From contig NVUP01000004.1 in assembly GCA_002401945.1 (NCBI GenBank), forward strand, positions 55,499 through 60,586: a stretch of 5,088 bases of DNA, written 5' to 3'. This stretch comes from Paracoccaceae bacterium. Its GTDB lineage: Bacteria; Pseudomonadota; Alphaproteobacteria; Rhodobacterales; Rhodobacteraceae. The notes below the pieces were generated by a model. That model saw only the letters and a list, made by a program, of their open reading frames with translations, did not search any database and was not told the origin of the DNA. The position numbers and the translations under genes are program-made. This document shows positions 1 to 5,088 of this stretch, one piece after another (positions within the stretch are counted from its first letter, which is position 1; every line of letters begins with the position of its first letter).

Positions 1-330
1 TATCTCGCATCCCTACCGCGAACGGGTCGCTTCATTATAGCGCAATCCTTTCATAAAGGAGTTGCCAAGCGTACTATTCAGCAACGGGTCATGGCTGTCA
101 GGAAAGAGATCGATGCCGAAGGCTATGTGATCCACGGGTGGCGCTATTCAGCAGCTGTCGCTTTAGCAGAGGCTGGATGTAGTGACAGTGAAATTCAATC
201 TGTCACCGGGCACAAAACACTAGAGATGGTCAGGAAGTACCGCGCCGGTGCAAATCAGGAGCGACTTTCCATGACAGCACAGAGTCGCCGGACCAGAACA
301 AGAACAGAACATGAAAGTGGGAAACTTTGA
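1..330 (+). CDS. Tyrosine recombinase (integrase), C-terminal part, 5' truncated by window edge
   Basis: The frame is open from the first base to a TGA at 328-330 and gives 109 residues, so the true start is left of the window; the ATG at 91 is internal. The part seen is the end of the catalytic domain of a phage/island type tyrosine recombinase, which breaks and rejoins DNA at attachment sites. Visible family signs are the HxxR box (HGWR, about residues 46-49 of the fragment), the AEAGCSDSEIQSVTGHKT block with its GHKT histidine, and the candidate nucleophile tyrosine in VRKYRAGANQ just before the C-terminus. The catalytic residues expected in this part are therefore present, so the end is not obviously decayed. 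The gene points at the 3' end of a tRNA-Leu gene 57 bases away, which supports a role in integration at that tRNA. Whether the N-terminal part is intact cannot be seen. Confidence 0.85.
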   Translation, partial: YLASLPRTGRFIIAQSFHKGVAKRTIQQRVMAVRKEIDAEGYVIHGWRYSAAVALAEAGCSDSEIQSVTGHKTLEMVRKYRAGANQERLSMTAQSRRTRTRTEHESGKL

Positions 331-386
331 ATTCACATAGCTGGGTGCCCTGACGGACAACTCAATTTTTCTATGTAAAAACAAAG

Positions 387-431
387 TGGTGCGGGTGAGA
401 GGACTCGAACCTCCACGTCTCGCGACGTCAG
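387..431. other. Probable attachment site (att) in the 3' half of tRNA-Leu
   Basis: Integrases of the type found just to the left commonly recombine at the 3' part of a tRNA gene and restore it, leaving the integrase gene next to the tRNA 3' end. The geometry here matches: integrase stop at 330, tRNA 3' end at 387. The most likely core is the T arm, acceptor strand and CCA, perhaps extending into the variable arm. No second copy of this sequence occurs in the window, so the other att copy, if it exists, lies left of base 1. The exact boundaries are inferred. Confidence 0.4.
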
Positions 432-471
432 AACCTAAATCTGGTGCGTCTACCAATTCCGCCACACCCGC
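387..471 (-). tRNA. tRNA-Leu (anticodon UAG), CCA encoded
   Basis: On the minus strand a complete class II tRNA folds. The acceptor stem GCGGGTG (471-465) pairs perfectly with CACCCGC (397-391), followed by discriminator A (390) and an encoded CCA (389-387). The D region has AATTGGTAGACGC. The anticodon loop TTTAGGT gives anticodon UAG (plus-strand positions 435-437), which reads leucine CUN codons. The long variable arm, typical of tRNA-Leu, is a five-pair stem ACGTC/GACGT closed by a GCGA tetraloop, and the T loop is TTCGAGT. The sequence closely resembles the Escherichia coli tRNA-Leu(UAG) that I recall. The outermost anticodon-stem pair is C-A, not C-G. A possible promoter is TTGTTA (510-515, minus) with TAGGGA (490-495, minus), but the 14-base spacing is short, so I do not list it separately. 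Confidence 0.97.
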
Positions 472-503
472 ACGCTACAACTGGGGATTTCCCTAGCGTG
501 CGG
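468..503. repeat. Nested inverted repeat at the 5' end of tRNA-Leu
   Basis: CCGCACGCTA at 468-477 and TAGCGTGCGG at 494-503 are perfect 10-base complements separated by 16 bases. A second small dyad, GGGA (484-487) with TCCC (490-493), lies inside the spacer. The left arm covers the first four bases of the tRNA (468-471). In the tRNA precursor, the leader could therefore pair across the RNase P cleavage site. There is no T run on either side, so it does not look like an intrinsic terminator. Confidence 0.7.
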
Positions 504-688
504 CGCTGATAACAAAGCTTTCACCGGGATGCGAGAGCAAATCGTCATCCCCATCATTTATGGCTTCGCAGCAACAAAAATAGCGGTTTTCATAGATTGT
601 TTACGTTTGGCAATAAAAGACCGCGACAGCAGCATGTTTCTGCCACAATCTAACGAAAAAATACTGAGGCAGACAGAGCGAGAACACC
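472..688. other. Intergenic region between tRNA-Leu and the Hint-like gene
   Basis: These 217 bases hold the tRNA 5' flank (with the inverted repeat described separately) and the upstream region of the Hint-like gene. Short open frames cross it, for example 529-747 on the plus strand, but none has a good ribosome binding site or a recognisable product. The stretch around 560-665 is A/T-richer than its surroundings and is the likely place for the promoter of the gene starting at 689. I could not find a -35/-10 pair good enough to call. Confidence 0.5.
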
Positions 689-1210
689 ATGAAAACGCAG
701 TCCAATTGGCCTGCGCGGAGTCTGAGTCCGCGTGTGAGGCAAAGTAAGTTAAGACCGACATCCACGCCAACCGCAGGTTTGGTGCGTGATACTGTGGTGC
801 TAACGCGCAATGGCGAAGTAGCGGTCCAAGATATCCGCCCCGGCGAGCACGTCATCACCCGTGGTGCTGGCCTGGTTCAGGTCCTGGCCATTGGACAACA
901 CCGAGTTCTGTCACGCGCGATTTCTATTGCAGCGGGCTCGCTGGGGGATACTCGCCCTGACAGCGATATGGTCGTGCCTGCAGACCAGCAGATCCTGATC
1001 CGTGACTGGCGTGCACAGGCGTTGTTTGGCTGTGATCAGACGCTGGCTCCAGCCTCTGCGTTGGTGGACGGTGAATTCATCCGCGATCTGGGATTGCAGG
1101 TTTTGGAGCTGTATTCGCTGCAACTGGATGATGATCATGTGATCTATGCCGGCGGGCTGGAGGTGGTGGGCGGGGCCCGCCCCGAGCTAGATCTGCGCCC
1201 GGCCGCTTAG
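689..1210 (+). CDS. Hint-domain-like protein (Hedgehog/intein type fold), probably catalytically inactive
   Basis: The 173-residue product resembles the short Hint (Hint_2) domain proteins common in Rhodobacteraceae. Family-like blocks are residues 28-58 (GLVRDTVVLTRNGEVAVQDI then RPGEHVITR), 91-114 (DSDMVVPADQQILIRDWRA then LFG) and 141-160 (LYSLQLDDDHVIYAGGLEVV). Active Hint domains start with a nucleophilic Cys or Ser and carry a histidine in the middle block. Here the equivalent positions appear to be Gly30 and Gln100, so self-cleavage looks unlikely; this alignment is by eye. No signal peptide or membrane segment is visible, and the first 27 residues are basic and low in order. ATG at 689 is the only start after the in-frame stop at 665-667, with a weak purine-rich GAGCGAGA upstream. 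The TAG stop overlaps the stop of the convergent nnr gene by four bases. The cellular role is unknown. Confidence 0.75.
   Translation: MKTQSNWPARSLSPRVRQSKLRPTSTPTAGLVRDTVVLTRNGEVAVQDIRPGEHVITRGAGLVQVLAIGQHRVLSRAISIAAGSLGDTRPDSDMVVPADQQILIRDWRAQALFGCDQTLAPASALVDGEFIRDLGLQVLELYSLQLDDDHVIYAGGLEVVGGARPELDLRPAA
1170..1184. repeat. GC-rich palindrome near the convergent gene ends
   Basis: GGGCGGG (1170-1176) and CCCGCCC (1178-1184) flank a single G inside the last codons of the Hint-like gene, about 25 bases before both stop codons. It can form a very stable hairpin in either transcript. No T run follows on the plus strand. It could slow polymerase or separate the two converging transcripts, but it may only reflect high GC content. 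Confidence 0.4.
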
Positions 1211-2919
1211 ACCGCCAAATCCCGAAACACCGCTGGCAGTTGCTCAGCCAAATCCTCGGCAATCAGGCCAGGACCAAATTTGCGTGCACATTCAACGTGC
1301 AGCCAGGCCCCCGTTTCTGCCGCCTGCATCGGAGCAAACCCGCGCGCCAACAGGCCCGCTATAAACCCCGCCAAGACATCCCCAGACCCAGCGGTGGCCA
1401 GCCAGGGGGCGGATCGCTCGTAATGTGCCGAATTGATGGAACAGCGCCCATCTGGAGCGGCGATAACTGTGTCCGCCCCTTTGAACAGCACCACACATCC
1501 GGCCCTTGCTGCGGCTTCACGGGTGGCGTCCACCTTGGAATAGGCTGGGCCAGTGGTTGCGGGGGCAGCCAGTTTCTCGGCAATGACGGGGAACAACCGG
1601 GCAAACTCGCCGCCATGAGGCGTGATCACACAGTCCTTGTGTAGAACATCAAATAGGGTCTCTGGTTTGATGCTGAACCGGGACAGTGCATCTGCATCCA
1701 AAATGGTTGGCCTATTTGCCTTTAGAGCAGTCAGAACCAGAGCCTGAGTATCTGCGCGAATCCCCAGCCCTGGCCCCAGGCACAGGGCATTAAAGCGGGA
1801 ATCTTCAAGCAACTCGGTCAATCCCGCTGCCCCATCGATTTGCCGCAGCATGATCGCGGTCAGGTTGGCGGCATTTTCAAACATCGCTGAGCGTGGGGAT
1901 CCCAATGTGACCAGCCCCGCCCCGATACGCAGAGCCCCACGGGCGGCCAGGCGGGCGGCGCCAGTGTTTCCGTGGCCTCCAGAGAGGACAAGGGCGTGCC
2001 CGTGGGAATATTTGTGACCACTCCCAGTTTTCTCCAGCATATCATGTAGAAAGCCTGGCGACTTAATTGGCCGCCAGCAAAACACTGGCTCAAGCAGCCG
2101 CACACGGCACCGGTCACCGTTTTGTACAAAAGGAACGGTGAGTTCCATCGCATCTCCGCGCAACCCAATATCGATGACCTTGATCTTGGTGCATACGGCC
2201 GGGCCGTCTGACAAATAGTGGCCGACTTTTGGAGAATGGAAAGTGACTGTAAGCTGGCAAAAATTGACAGGTTCGGCATCTGCTTCACCAATGGGCTTGG
2301 CGGCTGCCATAAATGCACGCGCGTCTCCGGTATCGCAGTTCAGCCCGGTTGGGCAATCAATTGCAACGTAACGGGGTTTCCAATGATCTGGCTTCTGGCT
2401 GCGCCGCCTTGTATCTACCGCCAAAGCCACTGATTTCGGCAGGGCTCTGGTCAGCCCGGTGCCAAATAGGGCGTCGACTACCAAATCAGGCGCCTCTGAA
2501 GTGTATGGAGCAGTTGAACCTAACTCTTGGATGCTACCTGAACTCTCCCACCGCTCACAATTCACCTTCGCATTTGGCGGCAGTTTATCGGCATCCCCAT
2601 ACAGAAACACCTCCACATTCCAGCCGCGCTCTTTCAGCAGTCGCGCCACCACAAAGCCGTCACCGCCATTGTTGCCCGGACCACATAACACCACTGCGCG
2701 AAACGGAACCTCTTCATCTTTTTCCAAATACTCCGGGGAGCGCGAGGGGCCGGCCCCTCGCCCTGATTGATCCAAGTCCAACTCGGGCCATTCTTCAAAT
2801 ATGGCCTCAACCACGCCCTGCCCGGCGCGCTCCATCAGCTCCAGCCCGGTCACCTCACCTGACTCGATTGCGGCTTGTTCAATCGCGCGCATCTGGGCAG
2901 CGGTTAGCAGTTCAGTCAT
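1207..2919 (-). CDS. nnr: Bifunctional NAD(P)H-hydrate epimerase / ADP-dependent (S)-NAD(P)H-hydrate dehydratase
   Basis: The 570-residue cytosolic enzyme repairs NAD(P)H damaged by hydration: the N-terminal domain interconverts the R and S hydrates and the C-terminal domain dehydrates the S form using ADP. The epimerase half (YjeF_N, about residues 1-250) shows LTAAQMRAIE, GPGNNGGDGFVVARLL (80-95), DALFGTGL (149-156), AIDCPTGLNCDTG (186-198, often DxPSGLN in relatives) and TFHSPKVGH (226-234). The dehydratase half (ribokinase-like, about 298-570) shows GSGHKYSHGHALVLSGG (299-315), GPGLG (382-386), ILDADALS (406-413), ITPHGGEFARLFP (432-444), LFKGADTV (478-485) and the anion-hole motif AGSGDVLAGF (510-519) with Asp514 as expected catalytic acid. 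ATG at 2919 fits the family N-terminus, with GAGG seven bases upstream. It is longer than the E. coli enzyme (about 515 residues), partly through an in-frame insert at about residues 49-70 that contains a DNA palindrome. All core motifs are intact, so activity is expected. Confidence 0.96.
   Translation of the reverse strand: MTELLTAAQMRAIEQAAIESGEVTGLELMERAGQGVVEAIFEEWPELDLDQSGRGAGPSRSPEYLEKDEEVPFRAVVLCGPGNNGGDGFVVARLLKERGWNVEVFLYGDADKLPPNAKVNCERWESSGSIQELGSTAPYTSEAPDLVVDALFGTGLTRALPKSVALAVDTRRRSQKPDHWKPRYVAIDCPTGLNCDTGDARAFMAAAKPIGEADAEPVNFCQLTVTFHSPKVGHYLSDGPAVCTKIKVIDIGLRGDAMELTVPFVQNGDRCRVRLLEPVFCWRPIKSPGFLHDMLEKTGSGHKYSHGHALVLSGGHGNTGAARLAARGALRIGAGLVTLGSPRSAMFENAANLTAIMLRQIDGAAGLTELLEDSRFNALCLGPGLGIRADTQALVLTALKANRPTILDADALSRFSIKPETLFDVLHKDCVITPHGGEFARLFPVIAEKLAAPATTGPAYSKVDATREAAARAGCVVLFKGADTVIAAPDGRCSINSAHYERSAPWLATAGSGDVLAGFIAGLLARGFAPMQAAETGAWLHVECARKFGPGLIAEDLAEQLPAVFRDLAV
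2711..2763 (-). repeat. Palindromic repeat-like element inserted in frame within nnr
   Basis: Bases 2742-2761 form a perfect 20-base palindrome, GCGAGGGGCC followed by its exact complement. On the nnr strand it is followed by a CTCCCCGGAG segment (2740-2731, itself able to pair CTCC with GGAG) and an A-rich tail, GTATTTGGAAAAAGATGAAG. It encodes residues 53-70 of Nnr. Comparison from memory with E. coli YjeF, where the helix before VLCG runs straight into the NNGGD strand about 25 residues earlier, marks this segment as extra. I recall GC hairpins followed by a TATTTNGGAAAAATGAAG-like tail as frequent between genes in Roseobacter genomes, which would make this a copy of a dispersed repeat; that is recollection, not a search. 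Only one copy occurs in the window. Confidence 0.65.
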
Positions 2920-3428
<509 letters not shown>

Positions 3429-3477
3429 CACACAGCATTCACATACACTGACCATCCAAATCAGAAGGACTAAGGGA

Positions 3478-4884
3478 ATGAGCGTAGAGGCAGTTCTCAA
3501 GACACTCAAAGACGAAGATGTGGCCTATGTCGACATCCGGTTCACCGACATTCGCGGCAAATTGCAGCACGTGACTGTGGACGTGGATCTGGTTGACGAA
3601 GACTTCCTCGAAGAAGGCTTCATGTTCGACGGCTCCTCGATCGAAGGCTGGAAGTCGATCGAAAACTCCGACATGAAACTGATCCCGGACACCGAGTGCA
3701 CCTATATCGATCCGTTTTATGCCGAAAAAACTCTGTGCATTCACTGCTCGATTGTTGAGCCGGACACCGGTGAAGCCTACGAGCGGGACCCGCGCGGCAC
3801 CGCCCAAAAGGCCGAGGCTTACCTAAAAGCAACGGGCATTGGTGACGTGGCCTATATGGGCCCCGAGGCCGAGTTCTTCCTGTTCGACGATGTCCGCTTC
3901 TCCAACACCATCAACAAGGTGTCCTACGAAGTTGACGCATCCGATGCGTCCTGGAACTCGGACACCGAATACGAGATGGGCAACATGGGCCACCGGCCCG
4001 GCGTCAAGGGCGGCTATTTTCCGGTCAACCCGGTCGACGAATCCCAGGACCTGCGCTCTGAGATGCTGTCCACCATGAAGCGTCTGGGCATGAAGGTCGA
4101 CAAGCACCACCACGAGGTGGGTTCGTGCCAGCACGAGTTGGGCCTGATCTTTGACAGCCTGACCAAACAGGCCGACGAGCTGCAAAAATACAAATACGTG
4201 ATCCACAATGTGGCCCACGCTTATGGCAAGTCCGCGACCTTCATGCCCAAGCCGATCTATGGCGACAACGGCAGCGGCATGCACGTGAACATGTCGATCT
4301 GGAAAGACGGCAAGCCGCTGTTTGCTGGCGACAAATACGCCGATTTGTCAGACGAGGCACTGTTCTTCATTGGTGGCATTCTGAAACACGCCAAGACCCT
4401 GAACGCCTTTACCAACCCAGCGACCAACAGCTACAAGCGTCTGATCCCCGGATTTGAAGCTCCTGTTCTGCGTGCCTATTCGGCGCGTAACCGCTCGGGT
4501 TGCATTCGCATCCCATGGACCGAAAGCCCCAAGGCAAAACGCGTCGAGGCCCGCTTCCCCGATCCGGCGGCCAACCCCTATCTGGCCTTTGCCGCGCTGC
4601 TGATGGCTGGCTTGGACGGCATCAAGAACAAGATCAATCCCGGCGAAGCCATGGACAAAAACTTGTACGATCTGCCTGCCGAGGAACTGGAAGGTATTCC
4701 AACTGTCTGCGGCTCGTTGCGTGAAGCGCTGGAGTGCCTGGAAGCTGACCACGACTTCCTGCTGCAGGGCGACGTGTTCACCAAAAACCAGATCGACGGC
4801 TATATCGAGCTGAAGATGGGAGAAGTCGAGCTGTTCGAGCACACTCCACACCCGGTTGAATTTGGCATGTACTACAGCTGCTAA
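3478..4884 (+). CDS. glnA: Glutamine synthetase, type I (adenylylated class)
   Basis: The 468-residue enzyme makes glutamine from glutamate, ammonium and ATP as a cytosolic dodecamer and is the entry point of nitrogen assimilation with GOGAT. The N-terminal beta-grasp domain runs to about residue 105 and includes FDGSSIEGW (50-58). The catalytic domain shows GPEAEFFLF (128-136, metal-binding Glu130 and Glu132), NGSGMHVN (264-271, His269), the [17 protein letters not shown] stretch (313-329, flap Glu327) and [20 protein letters not shown] (344-363). DKNLYDLP (393-400) carries Tyr397, the expected adenylylation site of GlnE, so activity should be switched by the PII/GlnE route. The frame is open upstream to 3346 inside glnB, but ATG at 3478 is chosen because it gives the family length and N-terminus and has AAGGA (3465-3469) eight bases before it. 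It ends in TAA, followed by a strong terminator. Confidence 0.98.
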   Translation: MSVEAVLKTLKDEDVAYVDIRFTDIRGKLQHVTVDVDLVDEDFLEEGFMFDGSSIEGWKSIENSDMKLIPDTECTYIDPFYAEKTLCIHCSIVEPDTGEAYERDPRGTAQKAEAYLKATGIGDVAYMGPEAEFFLFDDVRFSNTINKVSYEVDASDASWNSDTEYEMGNMGHRPGVKGGYFPVNPVDESQDLRSEMLSTMKRLGMKVDKHHHEVGSCQHELGLIFDSLTKQADELQKYKYVIHNVAHAYGKSATFMPKPIYGDNGSGMHVNMSIWKDGKPLFAGDKYADLSDEALFFIGGILKHAKTLNAFTNPATNSYKRLIPGFEAPVLRAYSARNRSGCIRIPWTESPKAKRVEARFPDPAANPYLAFAALLMAGLDGIKNKINPGEAMDKNLYDLPAEELEGIPTVCGSLREALECLEADHDFLLQGDVFTKNQIDGYIELKMGEVELFEHTPHPVEFGMYYSC

Positions 4885-4925
4885 GCCAAATGGTGCGTGC
4901 AAGCACGCAGCCTACACCAGAAATC

Positions 4926-4956
4926 AAGGCGCCTCTTTTTTGGGGGCGCCTTTTTT
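4926..4956 (+). terminator. Rho-independent terminator of glnB-glnA
   Basis: AAGGCGCCTC (4926-4935) pairs with GGGGCGCCTT (4943-4952), giving ten pairs with one T-G wobble, around a seven-base loop (TTTTTTG). A run of six T (4951-4956) follows and overlaps the foot of the stem. It lies 42 bases after the glnA stop and is well placed to end the glnB-glnA transcript. Confidence 0.93.
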
Positions 4957-5088
4957 CGTTTCATCCGCGCAAGTAGATACAGAGATTTCCGGTTCAATGT
5001 GACACTGGCACGGGTCCGATTACCCCGCCGGGCAATCACACAATTGTGGCTCGTAATATATGGGATGTTTTACCGATGACTTTGGCTC
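4957..5088. other. Region after glnA; possible promoter/operator of a downstream gene
   Basis: No gene is supported in these 132 bases. A perfect 10-base palindrome CACAATTGTG lies at 5039-5048, followed by a -10-like TAATAT at 5054-5059. The position 17 bases upstream of it (5031-5036, GGCAAT) is a poor -35. An ATG at 5076 opens a frame that runs out of the window after four codons, with only GGGA (5062-5065) as a possible ribosome binding site. It could be the start of the next gene, but too little is visible to call a CDS. Confidence 0.3.

Noticed and set aside
363..386. T-rich stretch opposite an A-rich stretch after the tRNA 3' end, as a possible terminator
   Set aside because: TTTTT (366-370) and AAAAA (377-381) can pair, but there is no GC-rich stem, so it is too weak to call for either the tRNA or the integrase.
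220..465. Open frame of 81 codons on the minus strand
   Set aside because: It runs through the tRNA-Leu gene and antisense to the integrase; such frames over tRNAs are a common false call.
529..747. Open frame of 72 codons on the plus strand between the tRNA and the Hint-like gene
   Set aside because: No ribosome binding site, no recognisable motif, and it overlaps the better-supported start of the gene at 689.
1240..1644. Open frame of 134 codons antisense to nnr
   Set aside because: It lies opposite the conserved dehydratase motifs of nnr and has no recognisable product.
4348..4902. Long open frame (184 codons) antisense to glnA
   Set aside because: It is a shadow produced by the codon bias of glnA; the sense gene is certain and the antisense product has no recognisable features.
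5006..5024. TGGCACGG sequence resembling the -24 part of a sigma-54 promoter
   Set aside because: No TTGC-type -12 element occurs at the required spacing.
4897..5079. Open frame of 60 codons after glnA
   Set aside because: It crosses the glnA terminator and its product is only a basic, composition-driven sequence.

Overview
The window looks like chromosomal DNA of an alphaproteobacterium of the Rhodobacteraceae/Roseobacter type. The grounds are the glnB-glnA pair with its family-typical proteins, a fused NAD(P)H-hydrate repair enzyme, a short Hint-like protein of a kind common in this group, and tRNA and codon use that fit. This placement is by recognition of protein style, not by a database search.

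Layout from left to right. Bases 1-330 hold the C-terminal end of a tyrosine recombinase (phage or island integrase) whose start lies outside the window. It reads towards the 3' end of a tRNA-Leu(UAG) gene on the minus strand (387-471), the classic arrangement of an element integrated into a tRNA gene, so the left edge is probably the end of an integrated island or prophage. A 217-base intergenic stretch (472-688) follows, with a nested inverted repeat at the tRNA 5' end and no convincing gene. A Hint-like protein (689-1210, +) then converges on the bifunctional NAD(P)H-hydrate epimerase/dehydratase gene nnr (1207-2919, -); the two genes overlap by four bases at their stop codons. A 170-base divergent control region (2920-3089) separates nnr from glnB (3090-3428, +), which encodes the PII signal protein. 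glnA (3478-4884, +), encoding glutamine synthetase, follows 49 bases later and ends at a strong intrinsic terminator (4926-4956). The last 130 bases hold a palindrome and a -10-like sequence that may belong to a gene starting at or beyond the right edge.

glnB and glnA form a nitrogen-assimilation unit: GlnA makes glutamine from glutamate and ammonium, and PII reports nitrogen and carbon status to the enzymes that modify GlnA. nnr is a housekeeping metabolite-repair gene that only shares the divergent control region.

I see no complete undescribed system. The most interesting item is a GC-rich palindromic element (about 2711-2763) that sits in frame inside nnr and adds roughly 18-25 residues to the epimerase domain. 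It resembles a dispersed palindromic repeat that has been tolerated inside a protein. The island junction at tRNA-Leu and the loss of catalytic residues in the Hint-like protein are secondary points of interest.
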